Positions 1 to 12,800 are shown, counted from the first letter of the stretch. The stretch is 36,470 bases of DNA from Aureobasidium sp. EXF-3400 (GCA_024195585.1 SWBL01000427.1:1-36470), one strand, 5' to 3'. Made by a program: numbers and translations. Notes: generated by a model not told the origin, from the letters alone.

Positions 1-1
1 C

Positions 2-1186
<1,185 letters not shown>

Positions 1187-1324
1187 GCAAGTGACGAGGT
1201 GGCAAACAAAATCGGCGAAACCATGATTTAAGAAGAAGGAAATATTGATTGTGTTTTATATTTCGGGACGAATACCCATGTATGGTGATATATAGACAAG
1301 AGAAGCTGTATACACACGAGACGA

Positions 1325-2195
1325 TCAGTTGGACATGATACCTTGGCCAACAGTTTGACGAGCTTCGCGCGCAGCTTTTTCAGCCTTTTTCTGGTCTCGC
1401 ATCATCTTTCTCTGTTCACGGAGATCTGGGGGCTTCTCGATACCAAGCTCTTGTCTCAACTGATCACAATCTTTCTCGAGGACTTCTTCCCAGTAGATGT
1501 TGATGACATGGTCAGCGCGCAGACCGTTGGACACAGCCCAAGGCAGATATGTAGACCAGAAGCGGCGGCGAGCGGCAGGCTTGAGCTTGACGACAGCAGC
1601 CAGAGAAAGTGCAGTCATTGGTAGAAGAGTGTTTGCAAACTCAAAGGCCTTGAGGGCAATTTCGCCTTCTGCGAAGACGGGCAAGCCGGTGAGAGCATGA
1701 TAGAAGTCGTGTGATTCGCGGTAGCGCTGCATGACATAGGCCTCTTCGGGATCGTCAATGTAGCGAACCTGGTCGCGGGTGTCGGGAGTAACGCCCTCGC
1801 GATCGAGCCATTGGGCATATACACGGCCGACCGAGTTGTCAGGCAGAGTGCGTAGATATTCGAGCGACATGGTCTTGCTGGAGATGCGTGGACGGTCACG
1901 GAGGATACGGCGGCCAGTGGGATGCGACAACATGCTCTGTCGTAGGCGGGTGATGAAGTAGGGCTTAGATGTTGCCTCGCCTAGAGCAGCAACCAGATCT
2001 AGACAGGTCAGTAAGGAGAAGGCGAGCGAGCGGGTCAGAGCTAGTACCGTGGCGGTGGTGGTCGAGCATGGAGCCAACGGCAGAGCCGACGGCGAGGCCG
2101 CATCGCTCGACAAAGGTTAGAGGCACATGGCCGGGATAGTTTGGCTTTGGGCGACTGAGCACGGAAAAAGACCGCGTTTGGATGCGTAAGGACAT
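1325..2195 (-). CDS. COQ4: Ubiquinone biosynthesis protein Coq4, mitochondrial
   Basis: Coq4 is an inner-membrane-associated protein of the mitochondrial coenzyme Q synthome, needed for ubiquinone synthesis. Model: join(1325..1998, 2048..2195) on the minus strand, 273 aa. The 49-bp intron has donor GTACTA, branch-like TTACTGAC and acceptor TCTAG, and it restores the sequence [12 protein letters not shown]. The zinc/ligand motif HDxxH(x11)E is intact: H146, D147, H150 and E162. The family segments [13 protein letters not shown] and LPWAVSNGL are also present. The start at 2195 is the first in-frame ATG after an upstream TGA near 2250, and the first residues ([12 protein letters not shown]) look like a mitochondrial targeting peptide. 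It is divergent from the reductase gene starting at 2295, so the two share a 99-bp promoter region. Confidence 0.95.
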
Positions 2196-2294
2196 TGTCG
2201 AGCGACAGGAAGTGCGAATGGAGATTGAACAGCGGAGGAAGGAGCTGCGTCATGGTTCGTCTCTCGCAGCTTCCCCGTCCACTTGAGCGCAATC
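2196..2294. promoter_or_regulatory. Compact 99-bp bidirectional promoter region between COQ4 and the ketopantoate-reductase-family gene
   Basis: Only 99 bp separate the two divergent start codons. There is no obvious TATA box. The CATG at 2251-2254 supplies an upstream ATG in each direction. On the plus strand it opens an overlapping out-of-frame ORF that ends at 2377; on the minus strand it opens a frame that overlaps COQ4. Whether these ATGs lie in the mRNAs is unknown. Confidence 0.6.
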
Positions 2295-3551
2295 ATGCCA
2301 CTCCAGCCATGCACTTTGCTCGTTCGACGGACCATCGCCAGCAGCTGTCTCGGGCGGCGCACGTATACAGCGGCTAGCGAACAGTATGCGCGCGAGAGCG
2401 GCGTCCCACGACGCATCCATGTCTACGGCGTCGGCAACGTGGGCAAGCTGATTGCCCACTCGCTGCGCGCCGACAGCAATCCTCCGCCCGTCACTCTGCT
2501 CTTCCATCGCCCACGCCTGTTAGATCAGTGGAATCAGAGCGACCAGTCCATCCTCCTGGAATCCGATGGCCACCGCGTTCCTCGTACAGGCTTCGATGTC
2601 GACCTCGCCCTTCCACCTAGACGCAGTCATGGCAGTCGCCTCGATCCCGACGATCACGAGCCACTCGACTCGGCCGACCAAGAGCCCATTGACAACCTGA
2701 TCGTCACAGCAAAGGCCCCCGCCACTCTCAGTGCTCTCGACGCAGTCAAGCACCGCCTGCGACCAGAGTCGACCGTCTGTCTGTTGCAGAATGGCATGGG
2801 CATTGTAGATCAACTCAACAAGGAAATCTTCCCGGACCCCATCACTCGTCCCAACTTCATACAGGGTGTCGTTACCCACGGCCTGAACTCTCCTGACCGC
2901 GACAATCCTTTCTTCGCCGTCCATGCTGCTCACGGTACCATTGCTCTGGCTGCCCTGCCGAGACGTGACATCAAAGACGACCCCGCGACTTCTGTTCCCT
3001 TTGCACCTACAGCGCGCTACTTGCTACGCACTCTGACTGGTAGTCCTGTCCTCGCTGCTGTAGGCTTCCCTCCTCTTGAGTTTATGCAACAGCAACTCGA
3101 GAAACTGGCTATCAATGCCGTCATTAACCCTTTGACCGTCATGCTCGATGCTCCTAATGGCTCCATCCTATACAACTTTGCAGTAACCCGCACCATGCGT
3201 CTATTACTGGCCGAGATTTCCTTGGTCATCCGCTCACTCCCCGAGTTACGAGGGCTGCCCAACGTCCAGGATCGCTTCTCGCCCGAGCGTCTGGAGACGT
3301 TGGTCGTCAGCATAGCAGACAAGACTGGTCAAAATATCAGCAGTATGCTTGCCGATGTGCGCGCCGGCAGGAAGACCGAAGTCCGCTACATCAATGGCTA
3401 CATTGTGCGCAGGGGTGAAGAGATGGGCATGCAATGCGTTTGTAATTACATGATGATGCAATTGGTTGAGGGCAAGGTCAACATGATCCAACGCGAGAAT
3501 CTTGATCAGGTTCCCGTCGTGCACGAAGATCTTAATGCACGGCATTCTTGA
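2295..3551 (+). CDS. 2-dehydropantoate 2-reductase (ketopantoate reductase, ApbA/PanE family)
   Basis: The family reduces ketopantoate to pantoate with NADPH in the pantothenate/CoA pathway. The single-exon protein is 418 aa. An N-terminal stretch rich in R, S and T without acidic residues (about residues 1-35) suggests mitochondrial targeting. A Rossmann motif VYGVGNVGK (G45, G47, G50) follows. The middle has LLQNGMGIVDQL, and the C-terminal ApbA domain has EKLAINAVINPLTVM, containing the expected lysine and asparagine. I chose the ATG at 2295, the first ATG of this open frame. It is longer than bacterial PanE (about 300 aa), with inserts around residues 90-130. The exact substrate cannot be settled from sequence, because fungi carry several paralogues of this family. 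The gene is divergent from COQ4. Confidence 0.85.
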   Translation: MPLQPCTLLVRRTIASSCLGRRTYTAASEQYARESGVPRRIHVYGVGNVGKLIAHSLRADSNPPPVTLLFHRPRLLDQWNQSDQSILLESDGHRVPRTGFDVDLALPPRRSHGSRLDPDDHEPLDSADQEPIDNLIVTAKAPATLSALDAVKHRLRPESTVCLLQNGMGIVDQLNKEIFPDPITRPNFIQGVVTHGLNSPDRDNPFFAVHAAHGTIALAALPRRDIKDDPATSVPFAPTARYLLRTLTGSPVLAAVGFPPLEFMQQQLEKLAINAVINPLTVMLDAPNGSILYNFAVTRTMRLLLAEISLVIRSLPELRGLPNVQDRFSPERLETLVVSIADKTGQNISSMLADVRAGRKTEVRYINGYIVRRGEEMGMQCVCNYMMMQLVEGKVNMIQRENLDQVPVVHEDLNARHS

Positions 3552-4314
3552 ATATAGTATTTGTAAAACCATGACATACTCGAGTACTTTCAATATTCTC
3601 TGTCCACAGCTTGTCATCTGCCTTTGTATCATATATGTTTGTTTGTTGTTATATCGACAGACCCTAGACAGCCAACATACAGTCACTCTTCCTTAGCAGA
3701 CCATGCTGTTCACACACAACACAGTGGGAAGACAGTCCTGATGGATAAGTGAGAGATAGGGATCTGTTCAGCATGCGGTACAGGGTTACCCTGTCAACTA
3801 GGATGCCAGGTCAGCGATCCCCTTCTGCTTCCGCACCTGGCTATGTTTACGGATTTTGAAGTTCGTGATACATTCCAAACAGTATTTGAGGTGTATATTC
3901 CTAATTGAAGCATCTGCAATGGGCTAGTATTGTCGCAGTATGAATATTTATGCTCGAGCCAAAGCCTCGCTCAAGACACGCACACGGATGACCTGTTCCA
4001 GACCCGGCATCATTTTCTTCGGTAAATTATTATCATTGATTCCACTTCAGTATAATTCGTATCGAACATCTACCGCCAACATATATATACCACCCTCTGC
4101 GATAAAAATGCGGCACCCGCTTTACACTAGCATTAGTACACTTGTAGCAATCATCGGCAGCCAATGAACGCCTTTCCCTCATCCCTCTCTCGCTATGCGT
4201 AGACTGCGCTTGTATCACCTCAAAAGAAGCATTACTCTCCGAGTTCCCCTATTGTTGAGCACGATACGTGTTGTAAAGTTTCTGGTACGGACAGGCTAAG
4301 CCAGGTCATACACT
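3552..4314. other. Convergent intergenic region (3' ends of the reductase gene and KOG1)
   Basis: This 763-bp stretch lies between two convergent 3' ends and should hold both 3' UTRs. The only structure seen is a 15-bp palindrome at 3780-3794 and an AT-rich ATATATATAC near 4081. The short ORFs here have no recognisable similarity, and no tRNA-like A/B boxes were found. Confidence 0.6.
3780..3794. repeat. 15-bp near-perfect palindrome ACAGGGTTACCCTGT
   Basis: Seven-base arms ACAGGGT and ACCCTGT flank a single T. It lies in the convergent intergenic region, about 230 bp past the reductase stop codon. Function unknown; a short palindrome of this size can occur by chance. Confidence 0.5.
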
Positions 4315-7300
4315 TCACGCCTCCCATTCCTTGACGATACCATTTTGACCGCTGAGCATCGAGCCATCTCTCGATGCGCACTTGAACAGACTGACGTGGC
4401 CGTCGTTGACTGTAGAACACGCCAACATCATCCTGTGAGGATGGAACGCTGTCGAGGCGATTGGCGTTGGTCGATGCGACGAAAGCACATTGGTGTGCAG
4501 GAAATTGCTGAAAGGCTCGATAGTTGACAGCGGTGTCGAGTTCGCTGCTGTCGCCGTCACATTGTTGGTGGAGAAGACACGAACAGCATTGTGGGATGAT
4601 CCTCTGCGTTCACCTGTTAGTACCAAATCTCGTACAGGAACGTTCAACTTACGTTGCAAACACGGGCGCATGCTCATGTACGCTCAACGTTCGACACGTG
4701 CCAATACCGCCCTCACCCTTGCCTTTAACTACACCCACGCTGCGATCCATACGGATATCCCAGAGCCTGACGGCACCGCCACGTTCTGCTGAGATGAGTT
4801 CTCGCATGCCGCCACGCTGCAGGTGACATCCCACGACCCATCCCTTATGTTCTTTCCATACCCGCACCATGCTTTCTGCTGGTCGGTTGCGCTGGTCATA
4901 GACACGAATTGCGCCGTCGCCAAAGCCTGCTACAAAGACGTTGCCTTCTACTTGATCTGAAGTCAAGCTGGTCACGCAAGATCCCGATCTTGCTGGAATG
5001 TCTGCAGTGCACAGCTCTGTTCCAGCCTGCCACACGCGGATGACGCGAAGATCACCTGCGACTAAGACACGTCCTTGACCTTGCTGCCAGTCAAACACCA
5101 GTCCTGCATTATGCGTGCTCGGTACGAGATCTGTGAGAGCACGGAATGCGGCGACCAACTCGACCTCTTTCTCGTTCTCATAGTTTCGGAACACTTTGAT
5201 GACTCCATCAGAGCTACCAGTCATGAGCAGCGCTTGATCGTCTTCATTGATAAAGCGAAGGTCACTGATTTTGCTGCCATGAGGGTTACCTGCACTGAAT
5301 CGTGCCAGCCTTCTCTCTCGATGCCAATCCCACACACTGATACCGTCTTGATCATCACTGATGACAAGGTGATCTTCGAATTGGTGGAAAACCATCCTCA
5401 TAGGAGGACTGTTTGTTGCAAGTACCCCAGCGGGAACATCCCAGCGACCAGTGCCTGCAACTTCCTTGAGTGGTTGTGTTGAAGCGATTATCTTGTCGTT
5501 ACGGTTGCGTCGCCATAGTCGTTCGTTGTAGTCCAGAGAACCTGGCTCATCAGCCTCGGATGGCCGCATCTGAGGCTCCCTGAAATATGAAGCTGACCAT
5601 TGGAAGAAGTTGGAAGTCAAAGGGATTGTTGGAGGCCGAGAGAAGTTTCTGGGCTCGAAATTGGGCACCGATGGTGACTTCGCGATCTGATGACCGCGAA
5701 CACGAGTTGGTTGCGGATCGGCCGCGTCTGGCGGTCTGTTCCAATCCGAGGGCATCTGGGAACGTCTGCCGGCTCCCGGTCCACGCAAAGATTGGCTTTG
5801 GGAAGGATCTTGAGAAGCTTTGCTCACACCAAAAGAAGCAAGATTCTTGATGGAGGCGGCCATACTGGCTGTGCGTCTAAGGCCTGCAGATACTGAGAAG
5901 TACCCATCATGTTTAGAACTTGTAGATGGGGTAGGTGATGGTGGAGCTCGGGGGACGTCCGAATGCTGAAGTCTTGTTGGTCCATCTGGCAGAGTAACTG
6001 GGACTTGAGCATGGGGAATAGGCCGGGCTGCTATATCGTCCAGCATTTGATGGACATACACAGCAAGTGGGGAATCGAACAAGGCACCCAGAACGTTGTC
6101 CAGAATGATGCCTGCGTTCCTCGCGATTTCAGGGTGAGGATCGGCTGATATAATCAAGATTTGCTTCCACATCGCTGAAAACACTGTGTTTTTCGAAGCT
6201 GCTGACTCCACAGAACCCCTCGAGGAAGCATTGTAGGACTCGAATGTCAACTCGCGTTTGCTATCGTATGATCCATTTGCTTCCGAAGGTGTTGCTGGAC
6301 GATGAATGCTGGCATCTTGAGCCAAGTGAGCCGCGTGCTCTTCCGTAAATTGCTCATATGCTGCTACAATGAATTTGTTCTTGTACCTTGCAATAAAGGT
6401 GGAATGGAATACAAGTAGCTCCTTACGAACCATGACGCTACTGTCATTTGCCATGGCGAGGATAATTGAAGCGATGGTTTCTTCGATGTAAGCGACCTGA
6501 TCTGTCACATCAGGAATTCCCAAGAAACTCGTCAGAGCATGCAGCATTGCTGTTCTAACCTCAGGAACAGGGTCGAGAGCAAGATCGCAAAGGCGCATGT
6601 GTGCTTGAGAGCGTATACCTTGCCACTTCGCTTCAGGGAAGTCGTACCAGAGCATACTGATGCACAAGCAAGAATGTTGCCTGAGCAAAGGATTCTCCAT
6701 ATCCACTAGATGGCTTAGAAGACTCTCGATGAGCTCCGGGTTAGTGCTCAGACATACATTCTGTCCTGGACGGAAGTCTTTGCAAAACATGGCAATGATG
6801 AACGCGCACATGGCACGATGTTCTGCCATGTTACCAACAGGAATACCGGTCTGAGGGCTTATGATGTTGATAAAATAGGCGTAACCATTGTCTTTGAGCA
6901 GATCTGACTGACACGACTGGTCAATGGCTAGGATGCGAGTCCAAATAAAGACCATGACAGGTTTAAGCTCAATCGCCTGAGATTGGAGAAGCTTCAGGAC
7001 GTAGGGAAAGATACCGATGCTGAGAGCAAGATTGACAGCCCATGGCCCTAGATCGAGGAATTTACCCAGAAGAATCAGGGCACGTAGACGATGAACTTGA
7101 CTCAGAAGTACTTGCAGAACGATTGGAAGTTGCTCTGGGACCTTTTGCTCCAACGCGCCTTGACTAAGATATACTTCAAAGGCACTGAGTTGATGCGCAA
7201 AGAATTCAGAGTGTTGATACTCCAGCTCCTTGTTCTCTTTCGCTTGCTGAATCAGACTGGGCAATTGAGCGAGAATCATCTCAACAGCATAATCCCAGCT

Positions 7301-8833
7301 CTGCCATAAAGGATGATTATGAGTTTCTGGTATCTCGGGATAACATTGAGGATGGCAGTGGTACTTTCGCATGATCCTTTGAGCCAAGAGGAAATTGCGG
7401 AATAGGGCAGCGACCATCAAATCTTGTCGGAATAGCTTTTTGAAAAGCGGTTTAGGAAGACAATTCCAGGCAATTGTATCAGTGATGGCGGTAAAGATCC
7501 AGTTCAGCTCACCAAGAGGAGTTCTGCGTTCGGAGATTTTGCCAGGGATATTGCGGCCTTCGGAAAGAGTGGGTCCTCCGGGCAAGGGATTTTGAAGAAT
7601 GAAGAAACGAACAGCCATCTCGATTGGAGTCGTCAGGCAGGATGTGAACAGGTCGGCAGGAAGGTCAGGATTGGTGGGCAAAGACTCGTCTTCACGGCAA
7701 GCAGCCAAATGTATGCAATCGCTCCAGTTCATCAATGGTGTTGTCGGATCGCGTCGTTTAGCCTCTGCCTGGTCGGTCTCGTGCTTCTTGATGCAAGGAT
7801 GGAAGTTCTTGATGATCAGACCAGCGGCAGAACAGTCATACACGAACAGGCCAGGTGCGCCGAGCCAACTCTGCAGATCGTACAACGAGATAGGAATGTA
7901 TTGTGTAAAGGAGCGGTTGAAAACCCAAATCTCTCCGGCCGCGGTCGGTTTTGGCACGCCATGGCCGTTGTAGTGGAAAAGTATTCTTTCGTCTTTTGCG
8001 TTACGACGCAGGGTGGTGCAGTATTTTTTCATTTCCTCGATACTGGGATCCATAACGAGCTTGTAGCGGGTACGCATACTGAGCGTCTCGTACTGTGTTT
8101 GTAAATTCTTTCCAATTTGAGGATTAGCACCACCAGAGCCTTGCGGACCGTCGGTACCCATAGGATCGACCCAGCACTCCATACGTGCACATGGATTTGT
8201 CTTGATGACATCTGGTGGATCGACACCAATGTTCAGACAGACGGTCAGAAGAGCGGAAATGGTCTTAAGACGGTCCTTCATACGCCATTCCTGGACGTGA
8301 TAGTCGTCTTTGACATCCTTTGGATTGCCAGCAGTCTCGTGCCGCTTGTCGGTGTAATACATATAGAACGTTTGCGACAATAGATTTGCTTGCTCTGGTG
8401 ACATGAGTTGGTCTTCCCAGCCGTGGCGCATCTTGAACTTTGAAGCTTCTTCTCCATCCCTGTGCTCGAACGACGAGGAAATAGATTGTCTTTGTTTTCC
8501 TGGACCATAGTCACTCTTTGCGCGCAGCATCAGGGGCCGCTCGGCTCGTGGACCAGGCAGGCCATCTTCTGATGGAGATTCAGTAATACCAGAGCTGCCT
8601 GTCGAGGGATTTGCAGAGTGGTTGAGAAATTGATGAGGAGGGGGAAGATGGGCAACGGTATTGCCATTGATAGCCTGGGTCTGAGGATCGGGCGGAGGGT
8701 CGGCGTTGGGATGGGCGGCGTGTTGAATGCTGCCTTCATACAGGTTGGAGGGCAGAGGATCGAGAACGGGTTGCGGATGCTTCGCTGCGCGGTATTGACC
8801 GGCAGCATCGTCTTGCAGCACGCCCACCCTCAT
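4315..8833 (-). CDS. KOG1: TORC1 subunit Kog1/Mip1 (raptor)
   Basis: Raptor is the scaffold and substrate-presenting subunit of TOR complex 1, which controls growth in response to nutrients at the vacuole membrane. Model: join(4315..4603, 4653..8833) on the minus strand, about 1489 aa. The 49-bp intron has donor GTAAGT; a nearer AG gives a stop, whereas the acceptor at 4604-4605 gives VFATGSSHNAVRVF. Order of parts: a low-complexity, proline-rich N-terminus (1-135); the raptor N-terminal caspase-like domain (about 140-345) with HYNGHGVPKPT (H291) and VYDCSAAG (C334); HEAT-like helices (about 430-850); a serine/proline-rich linker (about 960-1090); and C-terminal WD40 repeats (about 1110-1489). 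An in-frame stop just upstream of the ATG near 8864 supports the 8833 start unless there is a further 5' exon. The family match is unmistakable. Confidence 0.96.
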
Positions 8834-9184
8834 GTTGCGCGGCGAGGGCAGACTGCATTGACATCAGGTTCGTGCAAAGGTGTTCACGAGCGCATCTCCG
8901 ACACTGCGGTGAGATGGAGATCGGGGGACGGTAGATGCGAACGACAGGCGCGTAGGGTTGGCGAGAGCAGCGAACGGCCTCGAACAGGTACAGACGGCAG
9001 ACTGGGCAGGCAGTCAATCACTATGCACGAAGTCACGACTCAGGACTCTCTACGACCTGGGGCAGGATCTGATAAGATACAGCTTGTGCATGAATCAGGC
9101 AAGTGCAAGCACAGGTTTGTACGACCTCGTGCACGGGCTCTTTCCAACCGTATTGTAGCACTGGCTTCGGGTCCGGTCCTCGAG

Positions 9185-9204
9185 GCCTGCCTGCCTGCCT
9201 GCCT
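9185..9204. repeat. (GCCT)5 tetranucleotide microsatellite
   Basis: Five perfect copies of GCCT lie in the KOG1/kelch intergenic region. It is probably length-variable between strains. Confidence 0.85.
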
Positions 9205-9557
9205 GGCTTTTGATTGCTGGCCCTTGTCATTGATGCATGAACAAGTACTTTCTGGATGTAAGAGCAGCAAAAGTGTTGGCATTCGGGTTCTTGCTTATTG
9301 CATTGTATCACATCCAAGTCGTGTGACAGAAGCAGACGTATTGCCATGGTTCAACGGAGAAGCAGCCATCGGGAGTTTCTTGGTCGAGGCTTCGAGGTGG
9401 CTAGTCTCTCCGACACCGTCCAACTGTTGAGACGGTCGATGATGAGACGCCTTGTAGACGCGCGTGGAGAGACTCTTTCATTGTCCGACAGGGATGCTTG
9501 TACTCAATATATATACAATGGCCCTGGGTGTTTCAGGTCGCCCAATTAGCCTGCAGT

Positions 9558-9571
9558 AAATAATATTATTT
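9558..9571. repeat. 14-bp perfect AT palindrome AAATAATATTATTT
   Basis: The sequence is its own reverse complement. It lies about 270 bp upstream of the kelch gene start. It could be a homeodomain- or MADS-type binding site, but palindromes made only of A and T arise easily by chance. Confidence 0.5.
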
Positions 9572-9736
9572 GATGGTTGCTCCGGGCTGGCGTGTGGAGA
9601 GAGGCCCAAATTGAACCAAGACTCAAGGACAATTGCCAGCCTCCCAATCTACACGCGTGCTCATCGCCATTCCAACAACGTTCCCTGCCTTTTTCCTTTC
9701 TTTCAGCATAGTCGTCGCCCATTCGCTAACCTACTC

Positions 9737-9825
9737 ATGACACTCGCCGTGTGTCGCCGGAGATTCCTTGACGTCTAATGCCTGTCTCATCCTCTGTCCC
9801 CTTCACCTCGTCCTTGCGCTTCTAA
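9737..9825 (+). promoter_or_regulatory. Two tandem uORFs upstream of the kelch gene, overlapping as TAATG
   Basis: uORF1 runs 9737-9778 (13 codons plus TAA). Its stop overlaps the ATG of uORF2 (9778-9825, 15 codons plus TAA) in the arrangement TAATG. uORF2 is in the same frame as the main CDS and stops 15 nt before its ATG at 9841. If both are in the 5' UTR they would be expected to lower or regulate main-ORF translation. The transcription start is not known. Confidence 0.5.
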
Positions 9826-9840
9826 AGCGCCCCTGTAAAC

Positions 9841-12800
9841 ATGTCGTTTCTGTTCAAGTCGTCCAAGAAGCAGCAGGGCTCTGCGCTACCTGCTGCGACG
9901 CGCAACATCAAGTCCTCGGACGGTCCCGGTCCTCCCTCAAATATCCCCTCGGCTCCTGGACATGCGCGAGACGGCTCCAATGGTAGCCCGAGAGAGAAGT
10001 CCCAGCAGACTCCTACACCCGGCACCAGTGTCAACTCACTCAATTCTCTGGGCGAAAAGCTACAAGACAGCCCTCAATGGTCGTCCGAAAAGCCCTCGAA
10101 CACACCAAGTCCTGAGCAAAAGGCCTTGCGCGACCGTGCCGACAGCGACTTACAAGTAAGCCGTTGCATCAAGTCCGCTGTGTTCGATTACCTGCTGACA
10201 TGGCCTGATAGCACTCACGTATGCGTCCTCACCCCGACTCCTCGCCGTATCCCTGGTCTCAGCGACACCTAAATTTTACTGTCCCTACGAACCATCCTTT
10301 CCCCCGTTATGGTGCCGCCGCCAACTCACTCTCTTCCAAAGATGGCTCCATATACATCATGGGTGGTTTGATCCACGGCTCGACGGTCAAAGGCGATCTT
10401 TGGATGATCGAGGCTGCTCCCAACAACCTCAGCTGCTATCCTGTCGCAACAACTTCCGAGGGCCCTGGTCCAAGAGTCGGCCACGCTGCCTTGCTTGTTG
10501 GAAATGCCTTTATCGTCTTTGGAGGAGATACCAAGACGGACGAGACCGACATGCTCGATGATACCCTTTACTTGTTGAACACCTGTGCGTTATCGGCTTC
10601 CTAGTCAGAGTCTTGAGCATTTGTTAACTGTTGATAGCTACTAAGCAATGGTCGAGAGCCGCTCCAGCGGGCCCCCGTCCTCCGGGTCGTTATGGCCACT
10701 CGTTGAACATCATCGGCTCCAAGATCTATATTTTCGGCGGTCAAGTCGAAGGCTTCTTCTTCAACGATTTAGTCACGTTTGACCTCAATGCGCTTCAGCA
10801 GGCTAGCAACCGGTGGGAGACGCTGATTCAGAATACCATAGATGGAGGCCCTCCACATGGACAGATCCCTCCAGCGCGCACCAACCACTCTGTGGTGACG
10901 TGGAACGAGAAGTTATACCTTTTTGGTGGTACAGACGGAGTTACCTGGTTCAGTGATGTCTGGTCTTATGACCCCCGGACCAATTCCTGGTCGCAGCTTG
11001 AATGTATCGGTTACATTCCAGTAGCTCGTGAGGGACATGCAGCTGCATTGGTTGGCGATGTTATGTATGTGTTTGGAGGCCGCACTGAAGAGGGCAACGA
11101 TCTCGGTGACCTTGCGGCTTTCCGCATCACAACTCGGCGTTGGTACACTTTCCAGAACATGGGTCCTTCACCCTCACCTCGCTCCGGACATAGCATGACT
11201 GCTTTTGGAAAACACATTGTTGTTACCGGTGGTGAGCCAAGCTCAGCCCCTCGCGATGCTGCCGAACTCAGTCTGGCATACTATTTGGACACCAGTAAGA
11301 TCAGGTATCCTAACGACTCGCAGTCGCAAATGCCTGCCGACCAACGTATTCAGGGTCACCGACGTCCAAGCGGGGACAGGACTGGTATTCCACAAAGTCG
11401 TGCTGCCCCTCGAGATCAAGCAGATTTTGATGGTCCTCGACGCCCTGGTAGAGACAGTTCTGTTCCCATCAACCGAGCTCCTGATCAAACGGCTGGAGGT
11501 TCGAGGTTGCCTCGTGCTGCTGGACTCTCAGGACCCAGTTCAGCGCCTCAACAGCAACAACAGCAACAGCAAAACAAGCCCACAACACCACCGAGTCGTC
11601 AACCGACCAGACCAGAACGTGCGCTGAGCCCCCAAGCTGTCGCGTCGCCTACTGTCGTCACTCGCACCGCTCCCGGCCCTTTCCACAACGACTCCTTTGG
11701 CGCAAGAACCATGACACCAACAACAGCTACTCCCACAATGGCCAGCACAAACGCAAACATCAATTCAAGGAACCTAGATGATGACCAAGATAGAACACCA
11801 CAAACCTACAAACCAACTCATCAACCGATTTCCTCAGTTGATAAGTCTGTGGATCAAACGTTCGCTCCCCCATCCAGGACTAGTTCAAGAACGGCAGGGC
11901 CCCAAACACCTCGTGAGATTTCTGAAGAGACACCCACTCAGCCAATTAACCGTACGCATCCATCACTTCGAAACGTGGAGCCACAAGACCGATTCGAGCG
12001 TGGAACGCCTGTCGATATGTCCCATCATCCCACTCAGAGAGAAACCGCAGCAGATAATGCTCGTCAGGATGTACAGAGAGAGGCTCTCGTCGACAGCGCA
12101 CTGGATCAAGCAACTGAGTCTAATCATGATACCAACGATCTGACTAAAGAGTTGGAAAATGAGAAAACTAAAAATGCCTGGTTCGCTTCGGAGCTTGCAC
12201 TAGCACGAAAGGCAGGTTATTCACGCAGCGCCACAAATACCCCAGCCTTCGACGAACGTTCTACCGATGCGTTTGACGATGATGATAGACCGCTTGTGGA
12301 AGCTTTGCTCCGTATGCGCGCAGAGTTAGCCAAGGTGCAAGGCTCTATCGAGAGCCAAGCAGAAGCCGCGGCCGCGCGTATTGCTGAAATAGAAAAGCAA
12401 AGGGACACCGCCATCAGCGAGGCCGTCTTCGCCAAAGCAAAGCTTGCAGGTCAAGGAGGCGCTTCACCTATACTGGATTCTAGCCGACATGGCACCCCTG
12501 ACACGGATCGCGTTGGCGACATGAGTAGACGGCTTGCATCTTCACTCGCAGCCCAGACTGAATTGTCCCGTAAAATTGACAGCCTGATCCACGAGAAGGA
12601 AGCCGAGAAACAAGCTCGATTGTTGGCAGAAGAAACCGCAGAAGCAGCCCAGCAGCGCGTCACTGAACTCGACACGGATAGACAACGCATTGCCTCCGAG
12701 ATCGAATCATTGCGCGATGAATTACATGAAGCTCAAAAAACTGCTAGAGAAGCTTCTGCCAACCATGCTGATGTGCTCGCCTCACACAAACTTCTCGCTG

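Larger units (their letters stand above)
8834..9840. promoter_or_regulatory. Divergent 1-kb promoter region between KOG1 and the kelch gene
   Basis: This is shared upstream DNA of two divergent genes. Visible elements are a (GCCT)5 microsatellite at 9185-9204, an AATATATATAC stretch at 9506-9516, a CCAAT at 9542-9546, a 14-bp AT palindrome at 9558-9571 and a pyrimidine-rich tract around 9683-9710. The last is typical of core promoters or 5' UTRs in filamentous fungi and precedes two short uORFs. No gene was recognised here. Confidence 0.55.

Noticed and set aside
4604..4620. Alternative KOG1 acceptor at CTAACAG (4614)
   Set aside because: It gives an immediate TGA in frame; the next AG (4604) restores WD40 sequence, and the CTAAC serves as branch site.
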